Source: Sacculina carcini (Eukaryota; Arthropoda; Thecostraca; Sacculinidae). Taken from it: 64,000 nucleotides of DNA. Location of the stretch: assembly GCA_916048095.2 (NCBI GenBank), contig OU696583.1, forward strand, positions 1,993,501 through 2,057,500, read 5' to 3'. The notes beneath the pieces were generated by a model. The model did not search any database, was not told the DNA's origin, and worked only from the letters and a program-made list of their open reading frames with translations. Each line of letters begins with the position of its first letter. Positions within the stretch are counted from its first letter, which is position 1. A program made the translations under genes and the position numbers. This document shows, piece by piece, positions 51,051 through 61,255 of this stretch.

Positions 51051-51665
51051 ATGCTGCGCGGCAGCGTGTGGCGTCGTGTCTTGTCAAACACCACGCGCAG
51101 CCTGCCTGTAAAAGCCGGTCGCGCGGGTCATAAAGGCTTTTCCGGCGAGCTTCTATCAGTCCGGCATCTCGTGTCGTATTACCCCGCACTGGCGCGCCAT
51201 TCGGCCCAGCTTCTCGCCGGGACAGCATGTCGGCGTGGTCACGCGGCGGGCCACACGCACAGGATGTTCACCATCAGCCGTGTCCGACACACTGATCCCG
51301 ATCATCCGCAGACCGAGCCGCAGACTGCCCGAATAACGTTTCAGTTCAGCGACGGGCGCAGTCGCACCGTCGACGCAAAGCTCGGCTCCAACCTGCTCGA
51401 CGTTGTGCTCGATCATGACATCGATATTGACGGTTTCGGCGCGTGCGAGGGCACTCTGGCGTGCTCCACGTGCCACCTCGTGCTGCCGCCAGCGTTGTTT
51501 GAGCGGATCGATGAGCCGGCCTCGGCCGAGGAGCTCGACATGCTCGATCTGGCCTACGACCTGCGCGACACGTCGCGACTAGGATGTCAGTGCGTCGTGA
51601 CGCGACATTTCGACGGCGAAACGATCATTGTACCGACCTCCACCAACGATCTCAGAACCAACTAA
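51051..51665 (+). CDS. FDX1: mitochondrial adrenodoxin-type [2Fe-2S] ferredoxin
   Basis: 204 residues from ATG 51051. The family passes electrons from ferredoxin reductase to mitochondrial P450s (steroid or ecdysteroid synthesis) and to iron-sulfur cluster assembly. A long Arg-rich, acid-poor N-terminus (about 90 residues) serves as mitochondrial targeting sequence. The cluster ligands are Cys132, Cys138, Cys141 and Cys179, in GACEGTLACSTCHLVL and SRLGCQC. IDGFGACEG and DMLDLAYDLRD are the adrenodoxin signatures. The coding region has no intron and is much more GC-rich than its surroundings. A possible 5' UTR splice acceptor (GT run, aagcag) lies at 51036. FDX1 versus FDX2 cannot be settled. 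Confidence 0.92.
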   Translation: MLRGSVWRRVLSNTTRSLPVKAGRAGHKGFSGELLSVRHLVSYYPALARHSAQLLAGTACRRGHAAGHTHRMFTISRVRHTDPDHPQTEPQTARITFQFSDGRSRTVDAKLGSNLLDVVLDHDIDIDGFGACEGTLACSTCHLVLPPALFERIDEPASAEELDMLDLAYDLRDTSRLGCQCVVTRHFDGETIIVPTSTNDLRTN

Positions 51666-52373
51666 CCGTCACACACTCGAGGGCCTCAATATTCCCATGT
51701 GGCCGTGTAGTCATTGTACTCGTGACGCCGGAGTATCCGATGCTATATTTTGTGGACAACCTTGAATCGCTTCTCTGCTTGGTCTTATTATTTACCGTGA
51801 GGTACGCGAGGCCAGAATATGGGACAATTATGCCAGTACGGCCGTGTTAGCTCAAAGAAGACTGATGCTATAGTGATACCGCGATATTTCTCAACTCATT
51901 AAGCGTCAATAAGGTTGATTATGATCGATTGATACAAGACAATGCCACCAGAACAGTGTCAATTTGTGCATTATGTCTGCTCCCAATGCATTAAATCAGG
52001 ACAAACGCACATACACGTGGCGGTTATTTGATGTGTGTATGTGTGCGCTTGTATGAATGTATATGTATGTATGTGTGTATGTCTATATTGCAACACAATG
52101 CTACACCGATATGGTTTAATGCAATACACCAGATATTGCAACACAAGCTATGACAGACGCAATCGAGACCACTCCAGGTCAACACGCACGTGCCAAAAAA
52201 CCAAGTGTTTTATTTTCAGCAGCCGAGAGAAAATGGCGCAACAAGGACGAACAATAGAATGACAGCCACACACAACACAGACACAACAGTATCATCACAT
52301 CTACACGACTGTGTGTGTTAGTGAGTGAGTGTGATAATACAGTACAGAGATAAGTGTTGGTGGTGGAGTGTAG
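51666..52373. other. convergent 3' region between ferredoxin and TCP1
   Basis: No gene. It should hold the 3' UTRs of both genes. A short GTATGT-rich piece lies at 52034-52085. Confidence 0.4.
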
Positions 52374-52621
52374 TTAGTGCGGATATCGGCGTTCATCTCC
52401 TTTCTCCTCGGGCTGCAGTTTGATGCAGTCATCGATGCGCAGAATGGTGATGGCCGCCTCGGTGGCGAATTTGAGCTGTTTCACCTTGGAAACGGTCGGC
52501 TCGAACACGCCGGCAGTTTTGTTGTTTCGCACGCGACCCTGCACCAGGTCGAGGCCGCTGTACTTGAGACCCTCGTCTGTCGTCTCGCTAGCCAACTGAG
52601 TCTGGCTCGAGTTGTGATAAG
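52374..52621 (-). CDS. TCP1: TCP1 last exon
   Basis: 82 codons including TAA, after a sense-strand (GT)n and ggcggcag acceptor. Confidence 0.9.
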
Positions 52622-53710
52622 CTGCCGCCACATGACAACAACACACACACACACACCTCGATAAACAGATGCGCACACAGTTTGAGTTTTCACGCTTTGA
52701 GCTTACCAGCGAACTACTTTTATGTGCGTGTGTTTGCGTATAGACAAGGATGAGGCCAATTTCGTGCCACTCTTGAACTGAATCTTGAAGACGTCGTTTT
52801 TCAGATGAAACATCAATTGTGCGGTAAAGCAGCGCGTGTGTGTGTGAGTGTCAGAACCTCTCATCTTGGCGACTAGGTCGGTGGCATCCTGCGCTGCGTT
52901 GGTCGCAAGAGTCTTGGGAATGACAAGCAGTGAATTGGCGAACTCTGCCACGGCGGCGTGCTCGCGAGAACACTGCAACACAAACACAAGCACCAGCCAC
53001 TATTAGCATATAGAACGCACTTCCTAGCCCAGTGGTGCTTAACCTGTGGGGAATGAAGAGTTGCCAAGTGGGAAGCTAAAGGTCGGACAGAACAGGACAA
53101 ATGTACGTTTATACCAATTCAAACTGGTTTATTTTTGTCCCTAATGACCTCTTGACATTTACTTTGATGTAACAACTGAATTTATTAAATTTATCGGCGC
53201 TGTTGTGTGGAAATGAAGATGAGATGGCTCATTAAGAAGTGGGGAATTATAGAGAAAAAGGTTGAGAACCACTGGCCTAGTCGCACGTGTGAACATGATT
53301 CCTGTGAAAATTATAGAAAATGCATGTTTATCTATGTGATAAATTTTCCCGAAAATTTGTTGGTTTAATCCTCTTAAACGTGTGCGAAGAGATATTTTCT
53401 AGCGAAGTGATAAAGCTGCAAAAAAGTCGAGAATCTTGGGAGGTGCCAGAACTGAGTGCTGATTTGAAACAGGGAGCCCGACAATGATGTAGTAGGATGT
53501 AGGAACAAGTGAGAGACCATCGAGGTGGCCAGATGCTCGAGGTAGATGGAGAGAGCAGCCTCGGTGGCCCCGCCGCCCACAACCACAGACCGGCTCTCCA
53601 ACACTCGCTGCACCACACACAACGCGTCGTGGATACTACGCTCCATCTCGTCGCAGTAGAAGTCATTTGGTCCGCGCAAAATGATCGAAGCCGCACTGCG
53701 AGCGCTCGGT
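52374..53710 (-). CDS. TCP1: T-complex protein 1 subunit alpha (CCT1), last three exons
   Basis: Subunit of the cytosolic CCT/TRiC chaperonin that folds actin, tubulin and others with ATP. Minus-strand exons 53710-53518, 52972-52858 and 52621-52374 join in phase (0 and 1) into about 185 C-terminal residues: ASIILRGPNDFYCDEMERSI, VVVGGGATEAALSIYLEHLA, FANSLLVIPKTLATNAAQDA, LVAKM, LKYSGLDL, AGVFEPTVSKVKQLKFATEA and AITILRIDDCIKL. VGGGATE is the ATP-binding chaperonin loop. The preceding exons, for the apical and equatorial N-terminal parts, are not visible in the 10 kb upstream. Either a very long intron or a partial gene copy. Confidence 0.9.
52858..52972 (-). CDS. TCP1: TCP1 penultimate exon
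   Basis: Encodes SREHAAVAEFANSLLVIPK through LVAKM; phase 0 in, phase 1 out (AGAG|GTTCTG). Confidence 0.9.
53031..53275. mobile_element. hAT-like MITE, family D
   Basis: Ends CAGTGGTGCTTAACCTGTGGG / AAAGGTTGAGAACCACTG. It lies in a TCP1 intron. Confidence 0.75.
53518..53710 (-). CDS. TCP1: TCP1 antepenultimate exon
   Basis: 193 bp; acceptor gggtcag after a GT-rich stretch, donor ATG|GTCTCT. Contains the GPNDFYCDEMERS and VVGGGATEAALS motifs. Confidence 0.9.
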
Positions 53711-53719
53711 CTGACCCAA

Positions 53720-54690
53720 ACACACAAACATGCATAATAATAATATTATTATTATTATCAATTCCAGGCAAGTCCAGAGGCAAAGATGCAATACTATTAC
53801 AATCCCACGATTCAGCAGCGAATTGGAGCTATACAATGGCGATGATGACCGTGTGCTTCTTGCTGTCACGAAATTATCAGGAATTGACTTGCTCATCGGA
53901 TGATGGTCGTTGTACTTGATTTCGTACGGCATGGACACGCTGTTGACCTTCCGACAATGACAAATATCACCAAGAACCAAGCAGACACAGTAATTCGCCA
54001 GCTCTGTCTGTCAGATTGACATGATAATCCGCCGCAGAAAACCACAAAACAGCGCAGCACTTGTACAGGTAGAATAACATTCAATTACCTAATCACTGAA
54101 TCACAGACCGTGAAGAATACCACCACCACAACTACACTATACCAACATCAGTACACCCTACTACCATCACAACATTACATGAATATGCAAAAGAGCATGT
54201 TTGTATTTCAGTCGATGTTTTTGACAGTATTTGACGTATATTCTTAGATCGGTGTTTATAGGTGGCATCTCGAAACATACAACCACAACAAAAGCACCAA
54301 ACTGCACACAAACACACTGCTATTCTGTCTATCAGTCTGTCTGCGTGTGTGTTTGTGTGTGTGTGCTGGGAATTATTAGCGCTTGTCTCGGCGCGTCGTA
54401 ATGTATTACACAACACTAGCACACGCGCATACACGACACATCAGAGCTATATCACCGGTAGGACTACAAGATTGTTATCAGTGGTTGATAGGCAGTGGGG
54501 GAGTTCGTAACGCGACCGACCATCTTCGACACCACATCTTCAACAAGGCGAGAGCACACACACACACACATACATAACAGTCAAGCATTAATTACAACGG
54601 TTTGATCTGATAGAAATAAATAGAAACTAAACTGCAAAACCATGCACGCATCACTGGCATGATTACAATGATAATCACACGTCATGTAAA
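53720..54690. other. no gene supported
   Basis: Mixed AT-rich sequence with small CA/GT and (AAT)n runs. Short open frames have no recognisable content. Confidence 0.3.
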
Positions 54691-54691
54691 T

Positions 54692-55091
54692 CAGTGTTTC
54701 TCAACGCTTTTCTTGTCATGGCCTCCTTCAACACATTGCGAGTTCTTGTGGCCTCCCAGAAACAGTCAGTGGTCCCGCTAGAAGTCATTGTGGCCCCATA
54801 TACACACATGGATCGTCGCGTCTCAAATTATCCAGAGCTCATGTACGTCGGTGACAATTCCACTGACCACCAAAACAACGCCTGCGACCTTGCGTACAGG
54901 TGGAGTGAGCACGCAAATATCGACGGACCACACGATTGAAATGCACCATGAACATCGAAAATATAAATGAAATCAACTGTTTCAACATGAATTTTTCGTG
55001 GCCTCTGAGACAATAAGGTGGCCCATCATGTTTTAAATTTGGTTCCATGGCCCCTCAAAAGAATTCCCATGGCCCCCGTTGAGAAACACTG
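54692..55091. mobile_element. hAT-like MITE, family C
   Basis: Ends CAGTGTTTCTCAACG / GTTGAGAAACACTG. Flanking octamers atgtaaat / atgtaagt match at 7 of 8, an 8-bp target duplication as in hAT elements. Confidence 0.85.
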
Positions 55092-55639
55092 ATGTAAGTC
55101 ATGATGTTGTGAAAATGGCGGGAAATTCGCTGTCCTTTTACGAATTCGCCAATTTCCCGCCACGTGCAAGCAAGTGCACGCAAAAAGTGATGGTATATTT
55201 GACCAAGACGTTGAAATGAGTCAGTTATTTACAAATTAATCATATAAAACTGATATACATTGAAAGCAAACCGGCATTATGTAAAACACACAAAACTCAA
55301 ACAAATTCAACCATAAAATGGGCACCAAATTAGAAAGTGAAGTGTCAAATTCGAGCAGGGAAACAGGCAGGACATTTCTCGAGAAATTCACGCCACAGCC
55401 TTCATTACAGTATTAGCGTGAACCATTCGAGCCGCTCACACGAAACCAGCCAACTTTCGCCGACTTTCGCAAACATTCGGCCGAACTGACAACGCATCCA
55501 CACAGCGCCAAAAAACCAGCGCATCGAAACACATACACTCATGGTAAAACATTGATATTGATCGTACGCATGTGCACAGGAAGAGAGTTCCCCAGTCGAA
55601 TTATAGCAGAAACCGAGAACAAGGAGAACATCGGTGAAG

Positions 55640-55772
55640 ATGTTACTGTCCAGTCTCGTCTTGTGTCTGCTGTATCAATTACTGCTGGTGCATGCCGCGA
55701 GACACTCGTGTGGATCACCATGGATACCGATGAGAAATATTGCGAAAAAAAAGCCGCCAACTCCCCCGCCAG
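55640..55772 (+). CDS. cysteine-rich secreted protein, exon 1
   Basis: Signal peptide and N-terminus; strong donor CCAG|GTGAGT, phase 1. Confidence 0.65.
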
Positions 55773-56536
55773 GTGAGTGCAATATTTTTCTCAGCGTTGA
55801 TGAAACAGCGACCACATGACCATAGGTTGATAATGTGATTCAGGCACAACTGAGACACCATAAAACACTGCATAACCCAATTGCTAATAGAAATTCCTCC
55901 GTGGTCATTATAGACCGGAATAATTCAAATATAATCATCATCTCTAACATATTTTAATACAATCCTCCCGTCACTGCATTTCGCCAATGGTACGAAACAC
56001 ACAAATCCCAGCCAACCAACGAGAATCGGCCCGATGAATCAGCTAATGAGCAAGTCACAAGCCAAATAGCACATACAACAGGTGAAGAAGAACAGCATTT
56101 GTTAATGATTCCGCTAAGCTGCGTGGCTCGATCGGACGCGTGCGACCACAAGCAACCACACATAATATCCACTGATGTCCGTTAGGCTGTCAAACATTCG
56201 CGACCAACAGGAAAACAGCACTCAATATGACCGATAGCTGACTATGTCGCAACAGAACGAGATCAACGCCAAACAGAATAGTAACACGATCACCATCGAC
56301 CACACTGTAACCGCAAATAATTCCGCAACGAACCATCAATGACAACCACAAACTAGCAAATACGAAACACACACGTATTTGTGTGTGTGTGTCAGTGATT
56401 CGAGATGGGTGTGGTAGTAGCCGGGTGCTCACCAGAGACCCGACAAACAACGGCACGTTCTCGTGTCGTCGACTCTTGCAGCAGGAGCACTGTGCTGAAA
56501 ACCACTGGATCACCATTAACCGCCACACCAACCAGG

Positions 56537-56579
<43 letters not shown>

Positions 56580-56930
56580 ACAACCACTCTTCTTATGTAT
56601 ATGCATCTTTATCCGTAGAATACTGGCATCAGAGACCATGATGACACACACCCGCGCAAATACACCATTGGTATTGTGTTCAGCTTGAGTCGCTCAATTT
56701 GCATAGCATTGCATTTGCTCGATGACCACTGCATGCGATTTTCACTCACAACACTGCCCACTCAATTTCACAAGCACACAAAAATTAACATTACATGATA
56801 ATAAATAATAACCTTACTCAATTCACGTTCGACATTCAGTCTGTTTAGTTTTCGAACGCATTCTCCCCGATTCCATGATTTACGCCAAACGATCTACCCG
56901 TATCTGTCAGTTTTCAAGCCATCATAACAA

Positions 56931-56961
<31 letters not shown>

Positions 56962-57060
56962 GTCAGGGCGAGTGTACAAGACAGGTGTGTGCAAACGGGC
57001 TGGTGTTTATTGTCGAGAATCAGCTGTGTCATGACCCGACTGACCCCTCGCTGTGTCCAG
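55640..57060 (+). CDS. secreted cysteine-rich protein of unknown family (3 exons)
   Basis: Exons 55640-55772, 56396-56535 and 56967 to at least 57060, with agreeing phases (1, 0). The start gives a clear signal peptide (MLLSSLVLCLLYQLLLVHA). The mature part begins RHSCGSPW, passes a Lys/Pro linker, then carries eight cysteines in total: DGCGSS, FSCRR, EHCAE, GECTR, QVCANG, QLCHD, SLCPG plus the first. The spacing, with GECTRQVCANG, vaguely recalls single-domain von Willebrand C-type secreted proteins; I do not assign it. The end is uncertain: either a donor CCAG|GTCACT at 57060 leads to a further exon, or the frame runs on to TAG at 57206 through CA-repeat-like sequence. Confidence 0.65.
56396..56535 (+). 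CDS. cysteine-rich secreted protein, exon 2
   Basis: After (GT)n-cag; phase 1 in, 0 out (CAG|GTTCAC). Encodes CRRLLQQEHCAENHWITINR. Confidence 0.65.
56967..57060 (+). CDS. cysteine-rich secreted protein, exon 3
   Basis: After (GT)n-cag, phase 0. Encodes GECTRQVCANGLVFIVENQL and four cysteines. Confidence 0.6.
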
Positions 57061-57209
57061 GTCACTACGCCCCACCACCACATACACAAACACAAACACA
57101 CACGCTCCATCTGCCCCACTGTCCGAATGAGAGCGAAACAGTCACAAACGCTCTCATGGTGTGTCACACTATCACAGGGAAAGGAGCATCTGGAGGCGGA
57201 GTCTAGGAA

Positions 57210-58720
57210 AACGATCCAGGATCTAGGACCAAACACACTACCAGACACAACAGTGAACAATACATAAAGAGACACACATATATACCTACTTGGCACAGGC
57301 CTATCGCAAAGAATAAAAAAAACAATTATTGACACCAATACCAGGGCCGATGGACTTCTGTTAGAAAAACGTGTGCCGTCTAAAATAATCTAACACACAC
57401 ACACTGATGAATTACTGTGGAACTTTGAGCTCCACGGCGAAACACTGTATAGTGCGCGCATTTTATTCATCTCCAGCTTGCAGGATTATTTGAAGATCGC
57501 ATAAATAACGACTACATGTTCCGCTATGAATTATAATGAGCAATCGGTGGATAATCACAAACAAAGAAATCTATTTAATTCCAGTATGAAAAAGTTCCCT
57601 TCCATTTATTATCTTCCATCAGTATAAAAGTGAATACTAGCGTATATATTTATTTATGCAATTATTTTTATACGCTCATAAAAATCAAATATTTAATATG
57701 AGAAGAGGAGAGAAGACAAAGGGAAACTGCCAATACAAGAACAAGCTAGTCAGTCAGTCACCACAGCCGTTCAGCAATTCAAATAATGTTGATGTAGTGA
57801 GATAAATAGAAATTACATGAAAGCCAATGGAGTATGAGAATGAATCCATTGTCGAAATGCATAGAAGTAAAGTGAAGTTTATATTATTGGTGATAACAAA
57901 CTGATCATGCGAATACTTGTATTTTTACATAATTTACTTAGTCCTTCCATCCTATCCTCTGTTCCACTACTGGCATAATTACTCAGGGAACCAGATTGAA
58001 ATTCCATATTGTCATTGTCCGGGTGCGTGATATGGTCTGACAGGTTGGTGAGCCACTTAACCACCAACCATTATCATCATACTCCTGAAACCTAAATTGT
58101 CAGCAATATACCAATCACACTGCTAGAATAAATAATTATTCATTATTAGACGTTTAATAACACAAAATATATATAAATAACTTATATTATGAGAACTCGG
58201 TAGTAATAACTTTATTGGTAGGGAGTTTTCACCCAAAAACCCAATAATTGTGATTTTTATAACTATATTTTCATGAAAAACTCATCTCAGGACATATGAG
58301 GAATTATAAATTTCCACGCTTTTGTTTGTCATAACCCAGTCCAGTCCAGTCTGAACAGATAACCCAGCCCGATCATCAATCGGTCAATCACACGCGGTAA
58401 GCAACAACATTTCGCAAGACAACTTGGCAAAAGTGAAAAGGAAATTTTCTGTCACGATGCTTCCAAGCGTACACGTGCTCTGTCGCTTCATGTACGTAAT
58501 GATATTCCTTTTCATCGCTATAACAAGTATTAATGCGATTATCACGAATTATTGATCATTCGTGTTCTAATCTCATTAATTAATATTCAGCCGCCACCGC
58601 AACCCGTAACACATCCTGTAATTGATGCTCCCTTAGATCACTTATTACGGTGAGCGATTCATCAATATGACTACAAAACGGTATCTCGTCTTATCTCTCA
58701 TTGTCGTACAACCAGATAAT
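57210..58720. other. AT-rich, no gene supported
   Basis: A minus-strand frame at 57879-58067 (62 residues) is polar and gene-like in composition, but I recognise nothing and see no partner exons. Confidence 0.3.
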
Positions 58721-58721
58721 G

Positions 58722-59385
58722 AAGTACGGTACGGTACGATTGGTTTCTCGTGATTCGTACCAACGAAAAAATTTCGTACCGTACCTCATTTTTGCAATCG
58801 TACCATACTAGTACGAAAAAAATTTCGTACCTTCAGCAGTCGTTCTCACAGGACTTGAATCGATATTTACTGTCCCCATATGTGGAATTCTATAATATAC
58901 ATTATTACACACTTGATATTATATTTTAATAAATATTTAATACTAAATGAAATACGAAATCTTTATGAAATACGTTTATTTAACTTTACATTATGAAAAG
59001 AAAACGTTAAATGGGACCTTTCGACATCAAGTAAAATTACTTTATCGGTATATTCACTTTATCACTCACTCGCAGGCTCGCTATATGTATCGAAATAGAA
59101 TGATGATCCATGTATCGAAATATAATTATGAACGTCTTAAAACATCTATCTGACTCTGGTCCCCCAGGAATTATTCATTTTGGCTTCCCACCGATTCTGT
59201 TGAACTCTTCTCGAGTTCTTGTTGAGTTCTCTATATCGAGCTCACCTTTGACACATTCTCTTTAGTACGAAAAAGGTACGGTACGGTACGAATATTTTTT
59301 TCGTACTTTCGTACCGTAATTCGGAAAAAAATTTCGTACCGTATTTTTGCCCGAAATTCAATAGTACCGAACCGTACCCATACTC
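58722..59385. repeat. GTACGGTACGGTACGA palindrome-rich element
   Basis: Both ends hold clustered self-complementary strings (gtacggtacggtacg, aaaaaatttcgtaccgtac and their complements), with an AT-rich roughly 400-bp centre. The arrangement looks like a non-autonomous element with subterminal palindromes; family unknown. Confidence 0.6.
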
Positions 59386-60479
59386 TGCGTACAGATCTGG
59401 ATTTTATCAGTAAAACGATGTATAAGATACGATTAAAATACCACTTAGTTCAAGAATTCTGCCAAGTCTCCTTCAATTAGGATACAGTATTCCACACGCT
59501 TGATTAGTATAGTAACTGTGACAGCCCAAGGGAATTATCCTATAGTTCCCTCTTCAGTAATTATTCGATTCAAAGTAACGTTGGTTGACGGAATTAAGTA
59601 CCAAGCGCATACTTCGAAATGGAAATGTATGTGCAAAAAATATGTATTCAGACGCACAAAAATACACTGTCAATGAATATGTTTCGATCGACTACAATCA
59701 ATTTCAACAAGAACCAACAACATGTGAACCGACGCAAGAGGTCGTTTTTCCGTGTGGAAAAATCATACTGCACAAGTGCCAAGAGCCCAGACAACAAGCA
59801 GGTTTGACGGCCGTATTACCAGAAAGGTAGTGGGCAGTTCATCAAGTGACACAAACAACCTTGAAGTTTCCCTCACGTTCACGACAAACATGCTATGTTG
59901 TAGAGACACCAGTACACCCAGTACTCAACACCGTCTCCATAACCGTGCTTTCCAAACCCAACACCGAATATGTAACGTATTGAAGCGTTCATTGTATCGG
60001 TATAAATGGGTTGGAATGACAAATATATTTGACAAAACTTGTAAGTTCCACAGTTGATGAAATGAGTGTTAATATGTGAAATGGTATTCTTGTGAAGAAA
60101 TCAGAAAGACGAGTGTCTCTGGATATTGCTCGTTTGTATCCCTAAGGCGGCATTCCAGGGCGCAGATGAGCTACCTCCCCAAATTGTCTGTTGTCATTTG
60201 GAACGTTTTGGAGAGGTAAGGCAGGCAAAACTACCCAATCGAATGGTGGCCTTAATGTTAGGCACCGCGTGCGATAAAAATGAGCGTAAACGATACTTAT
60301 CCCTGAGGTCAAACTTTTTATCGTTTATCGCAAAGTCTTTTAAAATTATCGCTCATTCGCATATCGCTAATCTCAAAAATGATGAACGATGCACGATAAG
60401 CTCAAAAGACTTTTGTAAAAATAAAAAATGTGCACGGCGGCAATAGTCACAACAGCCCGCCTGACGTTTCCAGACCAGT

Positions 60480-61240
60480 TAAAGCTGAGAGTATATATAG
60501 GGTAGAAATTAGAAGGACCAACACTGGCTTGCAAGTAAATCCTTAATACCTCATATGAGAGCTGTCAAGTGTGTGTGTAGCTGGCCAATTACATTATTAT
60601 TCACAGCTGCAGTGCGCCAGTCTCGCTGGAGTTCTCGAGTTAGGAAGGTGTGTGCTGCTCTCATGCGCATTGACCCATCCATGGCCCCTTCATGTTGAAG
60701 CATGTGACCCTGCCCTTGAAGAATACATCAAGGAGAGGATCATCAGGAAGATCGTCACCCCATCACATCCACATCTGATAGTGGCGGATCCAGGGTGTAA
60801 TTTTGGGGGCGCAGAAATTTTGGGGGCGATCAGTCGTGAACATGCATCATTATGCAACGTCTTTGCGACAATGTTTATATCAACAAATTCTGCAGAAACA
60901 TATTTCTCTTGACCTCTTTTAGTGAACCTCTTGGTTATGAGGAGTTGATAGAAACATTTTTGGGGATGTTCAGCCCCCTGAGCCCCCCTCTGGATCCGCC
61001 AGTGACACCTGACCCTCTCCCCTCCATCCAGAACCAGGGCATGGTGACAGAAAAGCTTAAAGAAGCCAGTGACGACCCATTTACCTCCTGCGAGCCCCAC
61101 TGTGACGGAGGAGGATGGGCTCAACATTGAGGAGCTCATCAAGAAGGAGGTGGACATCTGGGCAGGATCAAGGTGGCAGAGATGAAGCCTGGGCAATTCC
61201 CCAGCATGTACAGGGAGAAGTGATCTCGGTGTTCATCAAG
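60480..61240 (+). pseudogene. 5'/middle remnant of a hAT transposase gene
   Basis: Broken coding-like sequence (for example LPLKNTSRRGSSGRS-type and EEDGLNIEELIKKEVDIWAG) interrupted by a family B MITE at 60779. The C-terminal part of the same gene reappears at 63593 after a nested insertion. Confidence 0.55.
60779..61004 (+). mobile_element. MITE family B copy
   Basis: Ends AGTGGCGGATCCAGGGTG / CTCTGGATCCGCCAGTG, inserted in the dead hAT gene. Confidence 0.75.
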
Positions 61241-61255
61241 TAGAGTTAATCATCA

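Noticed and set aside
51156-51476. Minus-strand frame opposite the ferredoxin gene
   Set aside because: GC-rich shadow; the plus strand has the full ferredoxin motif set.
59585-59830. 81-residue frame with a possible donor at its end
   Set aside because: No ATG in good context, no acceptor, no recognisable content; left uncalled.
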